From Moorella glycerini (lineage in GTDB: Bacteria > Bacillota > DSM-521 > Neomoorellales > Neomoorellaceae): DNA of 64,000 bases. The notes beneath the pieces were generated by a model, which saw only the letters and a list, made by a program, of their open reading frames with translations, was not told the origin of the DNA and ran no database searches. Position numbers and translations under genes: made by a program. Shown one piece after another: positions 25,154-33,700 of this stretch (position 1 is the stretch's first letter; the number at the start of each line of letters is the position of its first letter). Location: positions 3,360,909-3,424,908 of the forward strand of contig NZ_CP046244.1 in NCBI RefSeq assembly GCF_009735625.1, read 5' to 3'.

Positions 25154-26587
25154 GGCTCCTCGCTACATCAAGTGGGTAAACCAAAATCCAGGTTACCAGC
25201 AATAAGATAAGAGATGGTAATAAAGTTAGCCTTATTACGATAGCCACGAGCCTTTGCTTTTCCAGCTTGCAATAGACTGTTGGTACCCTCCAGGAGGCCG
25301 TTAGAAATACGGCTGTTAAACCAACTTAGCACTCCTTCCCAGTGGCGTTTAATCGTTTTAGCAGCCTCAATCATCGGTTGCAGGCGGCAATGGGTCGCCC
25401 AGAAATACCACCGCTTGAGATGGGCTTCGCCACTCTTCCGATCAGGCTGGTTAAAAAGATCCTGGAAGGCCAGCTTGATGCGATAGGCTCGCCCGGTTTT
25501 TAGATGGCAACGGCTAAGGGCCTCTATGCTTGCTTTTTGTTTACTGGTCAGATTGGCAGGGTTCTTAAGCCATTGATAACGGGTCTTCTTTAAAAGGTCT
25601 GTCTCCCGGCTCTCCTGGCGTCGTACTTCATCAAGGGCCTGATTGACTATTTGCATGAGGTGATAACGGTCTAAAACTATGGTGGCATGGGAAAGGTGCT
25701 CCTTAAGGCCGGCAATAAATGCCGGTGAAAGGTCGCAGCACACTTCCTTAATGGCTTCTGGATTACCGTTATGCTGGATAAAATCTTCTACAAAAGCGGC
25801 AATGGTATCCTTAGCTCTGCCCGGGGTGGCAAACAGTAATGCGCCCTTATCTAAATCCACAAACAGGGTGATATAATCGTGTCCTTTCCGGGCGGAGGTT
25901 TCATCGATACCGATGCGGGTTACACCACTAAAGTCGGCCTTGGCTCTGCCGGCCACCACGTAATGTTTTACTACCCGCCACAGCCGGGTATCGTGTTCGT
26001 TTAATAATCTGGCTACGGCAGCCATAGGCATATCTTTGGCCAGGCGCATGAGCTGGGCTTCAAACAAGAGGGTAAACCCGCCCTCCCCTTGAGCCCAGGG
26101 TACCTCAACTCGCCTGACCCCGCAGCCGTGTTTACACTCTACCCGGGGTACACGGGCGATGATGAAGGCTTGATATTGAAAGAAGTCCAGATGGCGCCAA
26201 ACCTGCTTCTCCGTATCATAGGCTTTGGCTCCAGGTTTGCCGCAGACTGGACAATTAAAGCTTGCACCGCGCTCAAAATCAACATGGATATCGAGGCACC
26301 CTTTTTGTTTTGAGAAAATAACTTCGGTAACCTTCCAGGGAGGGGTTAGACCCAGGGCATGGGCAAATAAGGCGTTTTGGTCGGGCAATGCTGGCCACTT
26401 CCTTTACCACCAGTATTGACCAGCATTTCTACACTATAAGGCGATATTCCTTCTTGTTGTCATTTATTTACATAAATGTTAGCAAGTCTTGTAGGCTAAA
26501 ATTACCATTTATGGAATCTCAACATGCTAGAAATAATTTACTTCCTTTTCGATAATTGGTTTTACCCACACGAAATAGCGAGGAGCC
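25154..26587 (-). mobile_element. Complete ISL3-family insertion sequence
   Basis: A 1434-base element bounded by imperfect inverted repeats, GGCTCCTCGCTACATC at the left and its near-complement (read inward GGCTCCTCGCTATTTC) at the right. It is flanked by a perfect 8-base target duplication and contains one intact transposase. Perfect duplications and an open transposase indicate recent insertion. The 301 bases from 26389 to 26689 are the IS right end plus a short flank with no other gene. Confidence 0.92.
25168..26388 (-). CDS. ISL3-family transposase
   Basis: 406 residues. The N-terminal zinc-finger-like region has CPVCGKPGAKAYD and CKHGCGVRR, followed by the DDE transposase core (RIGIDETSARKGHDY, VCCDLSPAFIAGL, IVLDRYHLMQIV) and a C-terminal NGLLEGTNSLLQAGKAKARGY containing the catalytic Glu. 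Length and motifs match intact ISL3 transposases. It occupies most of the element. Confidence 0.93.
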   Translation of the reverse strand: MPDQNALFAHALGLTPPWKVTEVIFSKQKGCLDIHVDFERGASFNCPVCGKPGAKAYDTEKQVWRHLDFFQYQAFIIARVPRVECKHGCGVRRVEVPWAQGEGGFTLLFEAQLMRLAKDMPMAAVARLLNEHDTRLWRVVKHYVVAGRAKADFSGVTRIGIDETSARKGHDYITLFVDLDKGALLFATPGRAKDTIAAFVEDFIQHNGNPEAIKEVCCDLSPAFIAGLKEHLSHATIVLDRYHLMQIVNQALDEVRRQESRETDLLKKTRYQWLKNPANLTSKQKASIEALSRCHLKTGRAYRIKLAFQDLFNQPDRKSGEAHLKRWYFWATHCRLQPMIEAAKTIKRHWEGVLSWFNSRISNGLLEGTNSLLQAGKAKARGYRNKANFITISYLIAGNLDFGLPT

Positions 26588-26595
26588 TTTTTTGT
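26588..26595. repeat. Target-site duplication, right of ISL3 element
   Basis: TTTTTTGT directly outside the right inverted repeat, identical to 25146-25153. Confidence 0.85.
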
Positions 26596-26689
26596 TAATC
26601 CCGCCACCTCACTCCTTCCTCAAAATATCCTCTTGCAATATTCTATTATTTTCCCTGATAACCCACATAAGTGCCTGCCAGGCTCCTGG

Positions 26690-27526
26690 CTAATCAAAAA
26701 TTACCGTTGTGCCTGTGGTATTAAAAAAGACCCGTTCTCCCAGCACCTCCTTAAGATAGTGACCTGCCGCCTCCCCGGTGCAGTGGGAGACGCCCACATG
26801 TTGTACATCCAGGGCCAGGAGCGCGGCAGCGGTCTTAAAAAGCCGGTCACCACCAGCCCCGATCAAATGCATTCCTCCAATTACCGCCCTTACCTCCCTT
26901 CGTTCAAGTACCTTAACGGCGCGCTGGATAATGTTTATAATGCCCGCATGGGCACACCCCGAGATGATTACCAGGCCCCGGGTAGTTGTGGCAACCAGGG
27001 CCAGTTCATCTTTAAAATCATCTTTAACCCACCGGTCATTATCAAAAATGAAAAATGGTTCATCTATCTTTTCAAAGTCGTTGGTGGCTTCGAAATCAGT
27101 AATGATATACAAGCCGGGTTGTATTTCGACAAGGGGTTCGTCAACCCGGATGATATTGAGCTCCTGCCTTTCAAGTTCCTCCGGGAGAAAATTGTTGCCG
27201 AGAAACTCAATACGCATACCTTCCTTCTGGTACTTGGGCCGGAAAAAATGATTGGAAACGAATAACCTGGGCGGCTTCACCTTCTCCAGGAGGTACCGTA
27301 ACCCGCCGGTATGATCATAGTGGCTATGACTTAAAATCACCGCTCCCAAATGCCGGAGATCAATATTAAGTTGGGCAGCGTTATCAAGAAAACCCTTGCC
27401 CTGGCCGGTATCAAAAAGGATTGGCCCCCCGGTATCCGTTTCAATGTAAAACGAGAGGCCGTGCTCTGCTTTGAGGCCCTTATGACTCCCCTGATTATTT
27501 TCGATAATTGTAGTAATCTTAATCAT
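26690..27526 (-). CDS. MBL-fold metallo-hydrolase
   Basis: 278 residues of the metallo-beta-lactamase fold. The metal motif SHSHYDHTGG is near residue 65, with a later His (ISGCAHAGIINI) and GGMHLIGAG. The sequence resembles the group annotated as dihydropterin ribofuranosyl-aminobenzene phosphate synthase-like proteins, but that name rests on homology and I do not claim the reaction. It is transcribed away from the CdaR-type regulator, sharing the intergenic region 27527-27720. A cytoplasmic hydrolase is likely since no signal peptide is seen. Confidence 0.82.
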   Translation of the reverse strand: MIKITTIIENNQGSHKGLKAEHGLSFYIETDTGGPILFDTGQGKGFLDNAAQLNIDLRHLGAVILSHSHYDHTGGLRYLLEKVKPPRLFVSNHFFRPKYQKEGMRIEFLGNNFLPEELERQELNIIRVDEPLVEIQPGLYIITDFEATNDFEKIDEPFFIFDNDRWVKDDFKDELALVATTTRGLVIISGCAHAGIINIIQRAVKVLERREVRAVIGGMHLIGAGGDRLFKTAAALLALDVQHVGVSHCTGEAAGHYLKEVLGERVFFNTTGTTVIFD

Positions 27527-27674
27527 TATCTATACACCTGCGTTTTCGTTGTATTGATTGTTTAAATCTATTTTAGTATTATTTAGATAGAGAGCTCAAT
27601 GCACAAAATATCTGTTATTATAGTTCTCCTTTAAGGTTATTATTGTATGTTTTGCATAATATACAAAGATGCCA

Positions 27675-27706
27675 GAATGCCCTTCCGGGCATTCCACCGT
27701 GGAATG
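27675..27706 (+). promoter_or_regulatory. Two overlapping hairpins just upstream of the CdaR-type gene
   Basis: GAATGCCC TTCC GGGCATTC (27675-27694) and CATTCCA CCG TGGAATG (27690-27706) are both perfect inverted repeats. They share CATTC, so they are mutually exclusive as RNA structures. The second ends directly before the ribosome binding site AAGGAGG. They could be a translation-level switch or a DNA operator. Confidence 0.45.
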
Positions 27707-27720
27707 AAGGAGGCAAACAA

Positions 27721-28908
27721 ATGATCCTTACCCATGAACTGGCGCAAAAGATTGTGGATGCCACTATGGAGCTTGTCAACCGGAATGTCAATATCATGAA
27801 CGACCGCGGCTATATCATCGCCTCAGGCCATAAGCATCGCATCAACACCTTTCATAAAGGAGCCCTGGATGTCCTGGTAACCGGCCAGGCAGTAGACATA
27901 TACCCCGAAAACCTGGAAAAATACCCCGGTGCCCTCCAGGGGGTAAACCTTCCCATAGTTTTTGAAGGCAAAACTGTTGGTGTTGTCGGCGTATACGGCA
28001 ACCCGGACGAGGTCCGCGTCACCGCCTTGCTGGTAAAGATGGCTACCGAACTTTTACTGGAAAGGGAGATCATCCTGGAGCGTTTCTCCTCCCGCCAGAA
28101 GGCCAAGGAGCATTTGGTACTTAATCTAATTTCGCGAGAAACAACCTTAAACGCGGGAAGCCTGGCGTCCCTGGAGGAACAGGCCAGCTTGCTGGGCTAC
28201 AACCTTTACCTCCCCCGTGTCGTAGTTACAGGTAGCATGGAAATCGCCAGAGGGAGTTCTCCGGGATACCATGACCTGGTACAAAATAAAATAAGGGAGA
28301 AAATTCTCTCCCTCATGGAAAAACCTCCTCTCGCCGGTGAACAGGATCTGGCCGTTATCCTGAATGATAACCTGGTATTCCTTAAGGCCTTACCATCCGG
28401 CCCTCAGTCTATGGGGGAGCTGGTCTCCTGGGGCCAGGACATGGTGCGCCTGATAGCTACTACCTATCCTCAGGTAAGGTTTAAACTGGCTGCCGGCAGT
28501 ATCTTTAGTGAACCCTGTGATACCTTCTTCTCCTATCACCAGGCCAATTTTGCTCTCGGATTATGCCCCGAGGGGCATTTTGTAAGCATCTATAATCATG
28601 AGGTATTGCTGGCCTACCTGCTAAAAAATGTTGAAACGCCGGAAAATGAAAGAATCATGGAGTCTATAACTAACAAACTGGAGGGTTTAGCCGAAAGGAA
28701 ATATAACATCATAAACACCATCCGTATCCTCTTGGAATGCAATTTGAACCTGGCGGAAACCGCCCGCTCCCTTTACATCCATCGCAATACCCTTCTTTTC
28801 CGGCTCAAAAAATTTAAGGAACTCACAGGCCTTGAACCCCATCGTAATTTTAATGACGCCTTGTTATGTAAAATAGCATTAACCTTTCTCAATAAAAAAA
28901 GCCCTTAA
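27721..28908 (+). CDS. CdaR-family (sugar diacid regulator-like) transcription factor
   Basis: About 395 residues. The N-terminal diacid-recognition domain is LTHELAQKIVDATMELVNRNVNI followed by PGALQGVNLPIVFEGKTVGV. A GGDEF-like middle follows, then a C-terminal PucR/CdaR HTH (ECNLNLAETARSLYIHRNTLLFRLKKF). ATG at 27721 has AAGGAGG seven bases upstream; an in-frame start at 27643 lies ahead of the hairpins and is rejected. In other bacteria such proteins respond to glycerate or sugar diacids, but no such genes are near, so its targets are unknown. It is one of few plus-strand genes before 54 kb. Confidence 0.88.
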   Translation: MILTHELAQKIVDATMELVNRNVNIMNDRGYIIASGHKHRINTFHKGALDVLVTGQAVDIYPENLEKYPGALQGVNLPIVFEGKTVGVVGVYGNPDEVRVTALLVKMATELLLEREIILERFSSRQKAKEHLVLNLISRETTLNAGSLASLEEQASLLGYNLYLPRVVVTGSMEIARGSSPGYHDLVQNKIREKILSLMEKPPLAGEQDLAVILNDNLVFLKALPSGPQSMGELVSWGQDMVRLIATTYPQVRFKLAAGSIFSEPCDTFFSYHQANFALGLCPEGHFVSIYNHEVLLAYLLKNVETPENERIMESITNKLEGLAERKYNIINTIRILLECNLNLAETARSLYIHRNTLLFRLKKFKELTGLEPHRNFNDALLCKIALTFLNKKSP

Positions 28909-28981
28909 AAATGAGCCGTCATTCTATCTGCCGGCGGTAATCCCTGAGCCGGCTGGTAAAGTCAGTAGGCCCCATGCCAGT

Positions 28982-29017
28982 AAAAAAATTTCCCCTGGCG
29001 ACTATTCCCCAGGGGAT
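28982..29017 (-). terminator. Rho-independent terminator after the selenium-type operon
   Basis: Minus strand TCCCCTGG / CCAGGGGA stem with a 10-base loop followed by AATTTTTTT. It lies 21 bases after the TusA-like gene. Confidence 0.8.
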
Positions 29018-29037
29018 TAATATTGGGGGAAGCCAAT

Positions 29038-29256
29038 TTAGCTTTTACCGGGGGTCAACACTAGCCGGTAGCCGCCGGCCACCTTTTCCACCTGGACCTG
29101 ATAACCCCGGTTTTCTGCCAGCCGGGATACGTTTTCTCTGGAGGTTTCATTATCGGTTAAGACTTTCAGTGGCTGGCCGGGATTTTGCTCCATAGCCTTT
29201 TTCGTCTTTACTACCGGTATGGGGCAGGAAAGCCCGCGTACATCAACTTCCACCAT
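29038..29256 (-). CDS. TusA/SirA-family sulfur (selenium) carrier protein
   Basis: 72 residues with the family CPxP motif (RGLSCPIPVVKTKK near residue 8), whose Cys carries persulfide or possibly perselenide. ATG at 29256 follows GGAGGCG by about seven bases; longer frames upstream overlap the preceding gene and have no such site. TusA-like proteins next to YedE are a recurring feature of selenium-metabolism loci. It ends the operon begun by yedE. Sulfur relay for cofactor synthesis is the alternative role. Confidence 0.87.
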   Translation of the reverse strand: MVEVDVRGLSCPIPVVKTKKAMEQNPGQPLKVLTDNETSRENVSRLAENRGYQVQVEKVAGGYRLVLTPGKS

Positions 29257-29284
29257 AAAAACATCGCCTCCTTTTATCCTGAAA

Positions 29285-30163
29285 TTACCTGGTGCAAATA
29301 CCGCTCCAACTGCAGAGACTTTCCCTGAAAATGCCGGGCAACTGGTCAATGATTTCGGCAACACTGGTGGCAGGCGTCGGGTTTGCCCTCCGGCCTGCTG
29401 CCCGGTTTGCTTTGGCGCTGATGCTGGCCGCCTGGTCCGGATCCAGCCCGGCATAAGCAAAAGCAGTGACCATACCGGTGATGGTATCGCCTGTGCCGCC
29501 TATGCACTCCATTTGGGGAATATCCGGCTCTTTAATCTCATCAACGATAACTCCATCTTTTACTATATAATCGACAGCTCCTTTAACCAGGAGGCATTTG
29601 GCCGCACCCCCGTTAGCATAAGCGCGTTTAATTAGGTCGGGTACGCGGGCGAAGGCATCCTCGAACAGATGACGGCTGATATAAGCCGGGTGGACGGCTT
29701 CCGGGTCGGCCAGGAAAGCAATTTCACTGGGGTCCGGGGTGAAAATATCAAAGTGTGGCGCTACACCTGCCGCCTTGGCCGCGTACATGGAACCGGCATC
29801 GGCAATTAGCACCGCCCGGGGGTGGTATTTTTCTACTGCGGTATAGAGCTTTTGCATTAACGTAACGATGGGCAGACAATAATGGAGAGCTAAAACCCTG
29901 GGCGCCAGTTCCTCTATATGTTCTATCAGATACTGGTAAATCAACCTGCTTCCTTTCCCCGTGCCAATATCGCCTGCCAGCAGTACCCGCGGTGGTTCCA
30001 GCCCAAGGTAAGAGGTAGTGGCCAGAGCCGCGCTTACCATGGCCATTGTGCCCTGGGTACAGGGCAAGCTATAGCCGTCAACGCGCAGATTTTTCCCTTC
30101 TCTTTCCACCCGGCCAAAGGTCAGGGGCATGTCGGTTACCGGGACGGTCCCGGCAATGAGCAT
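29285..30163 (-). CDS. Ribokinase-fold protein (NAD(P)H-hydrate dehydratase/sugar kinase-like) of selenium-type locus
   Basis: About 292 residues. The C-terminal IGGTGDTITGMVTAF matches the catalytic anion-hole segment of the ribokinase superfamily; LIADAGSMYAA and FDIFTPDPSEIAFL fit the NnrD/YjeF C-terminal type. The real substrate is not known. ATG at 30163 overlaps the DUF3343 stop in TGATG and has GGAGG upstream; an earlier in-frame start at 30232 would overlap by 70 bases. The context (YedE, DUF3343, TusA) suggests a kinase or dehydratase-like step linked to selenium use. That is inference. Confidence 0.75.
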   Translation of the reverse strand: MLIAGTVPVTDMPLTFGRVEREGKNLRVDGYSLPCTQGTMAMVSAALATTSYLGLEPPRVLLAGDIGTGKGSRLIYQYLIEHIEELAPRVLALHYCLPIVTLMQKLYTAVEKYHPRAVLIADAGSMYAAKAAGVAPHFDIFTPDPSEIAFLADPEAVHPAYISRHLFEDAFARVPDLIKRAYANGGAAKCLLVKGAVDYIVKDGVIVDEIKEPDIPQMECIGGTGDTITGMVTAFAYAGLDPDQAASISAKANRAAGRRANPTPATSVAEIIDQLPGIFRESLCSWSGICTR

Positions 30164-30717
30164 CACGTAGACGCTGCCTCCTTCCAAATTTCTAAAGCCT
30201 TTTCCAGGGCGCGGTCGAGCATCAGGGCGCACAAGGTACGGCCCTCGTCCCTCGGCCGGGGAGCTGCCTCCAGGTGGGTGCCCACCAGCCGGGTGTAAAG
30301 GTAGGGGATATCAGGACAGCCACCACCGGAAATATTAACTATCACGCCTGTCTTTCTATCGAAAACGAGTTTCATATTGCCCGCCTTGACCATAACGTGC
30401 CCGGTAAACCAGGTTACTTTTTCTACCTGCAGGAGTTCTATTTCACCTTTGAAGGGATAGATACCCATGTAGGACACCCTGCCGGTAAGGGCCCTGGCCA
30501 CTGCCGTTTGCTCGACCAGGTCGATTTCCAGGGCCAGGTCGCAGCCTTTGCGCATACCGGGCGGGGGCGCTACCAGTTTGCAGTCGAAGCCGGCTTTTTT
30601 CAACACCTTTTCGGCGTGCATAGCCTCTTCCACCGTGGCGAAAATTATCAAACCCCTGGCATCAGCAGTTCCGGCCCGAGCTGCAACGGCTTTATTTTTC
30701 AGCCAGCTTAAAACCAT
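30163..30717 (-). CDS. DUF3343-domain protein of selenium-type locus
   Basis: 184 residues. An N-terminal DUF3343 domain (GLIIFATVEEAMHAEKVLKKAGFDCKLVAPPP) with ACT-like alternation and the downstream DLALEIDL is followed by an unrecognised ~90-residue C-terminal part with CPDIPYLYTRLVG. DUF3343 proteins are frequently encoded beside YedE/YedF-type genes. It starts 24 bases after yedE with AGGGGAATG upstream and overlaps the following gene, so it is co-translated. Biochemical role unknown. Confidence 0.78.
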   Translation of the reverse strand: MVLSWLKNKAVAARAGTADARGLIIFATVEEAMHAEKVLKKAGFDCKLVAPPPGMRKGCDLALEIDLVEQTAVARALTGRVSYMGIYPFKGEIELLQVEKVTWFTGHVMVKAGNMKLVFDRKTGVIVNISGGGCPDIPYLYTRLVGTHLEAAPRPRDEGRTLCALMLDRALEKALEIWKEAAST

Positions 30718-30740
30718 TTGGCATTCCCCTGCTTATTACG

Positions 30741-31802
30741 TTAATCCAGAGTCTCCCGCATAAAGAAACCGACGCCGGCGGCGAAAACCAGACCTATTAT
30801 TACGGCTGCGGGGCCGTAGGGCCCGGGGCCTTTAGGGCTGGAGGCAAGAAGGAAATTATGGGCGAAGGCGGCCCCCACCAGCATGCCCATGATGGCCACT
30901 CCAGCGTCGGTATCGCCTTCACCGGCGAGAACAGTTTGCCGTAAGGGACAGCCGCCCAGCAAGGTAGCGGTAAGTCCGGCCAGGGTCATTCCTAAAAAAT
31001 TCCACAATTGATTTGTATGGGCCACGGGCTGGCCCGTAAAGCCGATATTAATTTTACCCAGGACAGCGTTAACCACCAGCGCACCCACAAAAAAGGCCGC
31101 AATACCGCTGAAAAGGTAGGTATCTTTTACCAGGAAAAGGTCGCGCCAGCCGCCGACAAAACACATCCTGGTTCTCTGGGCTAAAAAGCCGATAAGTAAG
31201 CCTGCCGCCAGGGAAACTCCCACCAGGGCATGGGCAGCGCCGGGGCCTTCCTTGCTGAAGAAAATAAATGAGGGCCTGGCAATAGCAAGGAGGAGCAACC
31301 CCAGCATGAAGAGCGGCATCAACCAGCCGGCCGCTGTATAGGTAGATTGCCAGCGGCCCAGGTTGAAACCTCGCTTGAGAAAATAAATACCCATCAAAGC
31401 ACCTGCCACTACCCCCGCCAAGCCGGCGACAGCGTTCAAATCACCGCCGGCAAGGCGCAATACAGCCCTTACCGGGCATCCTAAAAACACCAGGGCACCG
31501 ATCATGAAAAAGGCGCCCAAAAAGAACCGTACCAGGGGTGCCGAGCCACCGCGGGCCCGGAATTCACCGCAAACAAGGGCGGACAGGAAGGCTCCTAAAC
31601 CGATCCCCATAATTTCCGGCCGTAAATACTGGACTATCGCTGCCCGGTGCAGACCCAGGGCGCCGGTAATGTCCCGGTAGAAACAGGCGATACAAATGCC
31701 CATATTGGCGGGATTGCCAAGGTAGGTCATAAAGGCTGCCAGGGCCCCGCCAACCAAACCTGCTATAATCATGAAGTTTTTGGAGGAAAAAGACCTGTTC
31801 AT
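30741..31802 (-). CDS. yedE: YedE-family putative selenium (or thiosulfate-type) transporter
   Basis: 353 residues with about ten membrane segments in two YeeE/YedE repeats. Each repeat has a Gly-Cys-Pro element: FLGCPVRAVLRLAGGD and LLGGCPLRQTVLAGEGD. RTRMCFVGGWRDLFL carries a further conserved Cys. YeeE homologues take up thiosulfate by Cys relay. The YedE branch linked to TusA, DUF3343 and a kinase-like gene has been assigned to selenium metabolism by co-occurrence. ATG at 31802 has GGAGGTG upstream. It leads the four-gene operon ending at the terminator 28982. The window's own users of Se are not visible. Confidence 0.82.
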   Translation of the reverse strand: MNRSFSSKNFMIIAGLVGGALAAFMTYLGNPANMGICIACFYRDITGALGLHRAAIVQYLRPEIMGIGLGAFLSALVCGEFRARGGSAPLVRFFLGAFFMIGALVFLGCPVRAVLRLAGGDLNAVAGLAGVVAGALMGIYFLKRGFNLGRWQSTYTAAGWLMPLFMLGLLLLAIARPSFIFFSKEGPGAAHALVGVSLAAGLLIGFLAQRTRMCFVGGWRDLFLVKDTYLFSGIAAFFVGALVVNAVLGKINIGFTGQPVAHTNQLWNFLGMTLAGLTATLLGGCPLRQTVLAGEGDTDAGVAIMGMLVGAAFAHNFLLASSPKGPGPYGPAAVIIGLVFAAGVGFFMRETLD

Positions 31803-32001
31803 TTATTTAAACACCTCCGGTTATGAAATTAAGAGGGATATAAATGGTTAAAGGATTTGTTCCACCCCCTTTGCGTCCTCTTTTGGTCGGGATATTGGTC
31901 ACCTGTTTATAACATTCTATCCGTCGGAAGGATATTCCTTCATGTTTTATATGACTTTTTGTTATACTTATGAAAAAACAAGTCCCCTAAAATAAAAAAT
32001 G

Positions 32002-32042
32002 GTTCAGAAGCCTTTTTAGCAAACGCTAAAGGGTTTCTGAAC
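32002..32042 (-). terminator. Long hairpin terminator after the Znu-methyltransferase operon
   Basis: GTTCAGAA...GCTAAA/TTTAGC...TTCTGAAC forms a long, slightly imperfect stem with a short loop, followed on the minus strand by CATTTTTTATTTT. The rest of the 336-base stretch 31803-32138 holds no gene; the part near 31803 should contain the yedE promoter, which I could not place with confidence. Confidence 0.7.
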
Positions 32043-32138
32043 GGCATCGCCGGCCAGCAGGGCTACGGCCTCCCCTATTTAAAGAAAACTCTCCAAGGTT
32101 TCTAACCGTATAAAAAAATCCTCCTGGTAGTTTGGCGA

Positions 32139-32744
32139 CTACTCATACCTCGCCTTGAACCCAGAGGCCAGGTAATAATCAAGACCCTCGTCAATCTCTA
32201 TTTCCGTTAGCCCGGTAGCTACCAGCATGCCCAGCATTTCGTTGCCCGGCGGGATCTGGTCCCCGGCCACAACGCCCCCCAGGGATCTATGCAAATTATT
32301 TATGGTTTCCCGCGCTGCCGTATGGCAGATAATAACCCGGCCGCCCGGTTTCACCACCCGGGCCATCTCTTTTAGGGCCTTAAGTTTATGGGGAAAATGG
32401 GGGAAAGCCGAGTTGCAGATGACCTCGTCGAAAGTAGCATCCGGATAGGGTATGGAAACTACGTCGGTGCAAATGAACTCCACATTAGCGGGAAACCCTT
32501 TACTTCGCGCCCGTTCCAGCATGGCCTCGGCTATATCCAGGGCCACTATCCGGCCGGCGGGTCCCACGGCGGCCAGTAAATAGGGAATTAATATCCCCGT
32601 ACCGCAACCCACATCTAGCACCGTGCTGCCGGGAGCAATGTTTAATTTTTTAATAATATTTTCCAGTTTGGCTTTTTCTTCCTGCGTACACAGGTTGTCC
32701 CAAATATCAGCCTTGCTGTTAAAATACTCGCGGTGGGTAAGCAT
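32139..32744 (-). CDS. Class I SAM-dependent methyltransferase after the Znu-type transporter
   Basis: About 201 residues with motif I VLDVGCGTGILIPYL, acidic LDIAEAML, ICTDVVSIPYPDATFDEVICN and ARVVKPGGRVIICH. ATG at 32744 follows AGGAGGGAG by five bases; the upstream start at 32783 touches the permease stop but has no such site. It is a UbiE/ArsM-like type with unknown substrate. It is co-oriented with and only about 40 bases after the metal-transporter permease. This is the second metal-importer/methyltransferase pairing in the window. Confidence 0.82.
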   Translation of the reverse strand: MLTHREYFNSKADIWDNLCTQEEKAKLENIIKKLNIAPGSTVLDVGCGTGILIPYLLAAVGPAGRIVALDIAEAMLERARSKGFPANVEFICTDVVSIPYPDATFDEVICNSAFPHFPHKLKALKEMARVVKPGGRVIICHTAARETINNLHRSLGGVVAGDQIPPGNEMLGMLVATGLTEIEIDEGLDYYLASGFKARYE

Positions 32745-32783
32745 ATAACTCCCTCCTGCGCTCGCATATTGTTTAACCTGCAA

Positions 32784-33608
32784 TCACTCATTTTCTTGCC
32801 ACTGTTTTACCTTGCGTTTCGGGGAGAAAATTGTTGCCAGGACAAAAATAACGGCCGAAGTAAGAACGATTGCCGCCCCGCTGGGAACATCCAGGATATA
32901 AGAAACACCAAGCCCGGCCCAGCAGGAAAGGACGCCAAAAAGCACCGCCAGGAAAAACATGCCTTTCAAGCTGTAGGTGAGCTGGTAAGCAGCGGCTGCC
33001 GGATTTAAAATCAGGTTAAAAATTAACAGGCCGCCGATGCTGCGCAGGGAAGCGGTTACAGTAGCGCCGGTAAGAAAAAGGATACTGTAAAAGATCTCGT
33101 GGGCAGGTATGCCTACCGCCCGGGCCATTTCCCGGTGAAAGATAACCGCCTGGATCTCTTTAAAAAACATGACTACCAGCCCGGTAACTATGATCGTCAC
33201 GACGGCCAGGAGCCAGAGATCGGTTGTCGTAACCGTCAGGATACTACCCCACAGGAGTTCTAAGGCCTGGGTTTTGGGACCTGGGAGCAGGCCCATAAAA
33301 AGGAAAGCCAGGCCCATGGTGATGGAGAATATAATGCCGATGGGCGTATCGAGGTTAAATTCGCCCCGGTCGGCCAGGGGCCCGATGGCAGCCGCCCCGG
33401 CCAGGCTGAAGAGTGTGGCTCCCAGCAAGGGATCAAATCCCAGCCAGGTAGCAAAGAGGGCCCCGGCAAAGGCGGCATGGGCAAGGGAAACCCCAATAAA
33501 GGAAAGGTGCATAGTAACGACAAAAACACCGATCAGGGAGCAGCCTATACCGGCCAGCAGGCCGGCCAGCAAGGCCTCCTGCATAAACTTGTAGCTTAAA
33601 ATAGACAT
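32784..33608 (-). CDS. znuB: Metal ABC transporter permease (ZnuB/TroC family)
   Basis: 274 residues with about eight hydrophobic helices and family signatures (HLSFIGVSLAHAAFAGALFA, SLRSIGGLLIFNLILNPAAAA). It forms the membrane channel of a Zn/Mn/Fe importer with the ATPase at 33701 and binding protein at 34439. A 92-base gap separates it from the ATPase gene, unlike the tight spacing elsewhere in the operon; no promoter stands out there. The actual metal cannot be told from the permease. Confidence 0.88.
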   Translation of the reverse strand: MSILSYKFMQEALLAGLLAGIGCSLIGVFVVTMHLSFIGVSLAHAAFAGALFATWLGFDPLLGATLFSLAGAAAIGPLADRGEFNLDTPIGIIFSITMGLAFLFMGLLPGPKTQALELLWGSILTVTTTDLWLLAVVTIIVTGLVVMFFKEIQAVIFHREMARAVGIPAHEIFYSILFLTGATVTASLRSIGGLLIFNLILNPAAAAYQLTYSLKGMFFLAVLFGVLSCWAGLGVSYILDVPSGAAIVLTSAVIFVLATIFSPKRKVKQWQENE

Positions 33609-33700
33609 TTCCTACTTCTTCCTAAAATTAAATTGAAACACTCATGTCGACAAACGGCACTAATAGAGGATGAAAATGGCAGTTGCTATTTTCAAGCAAG

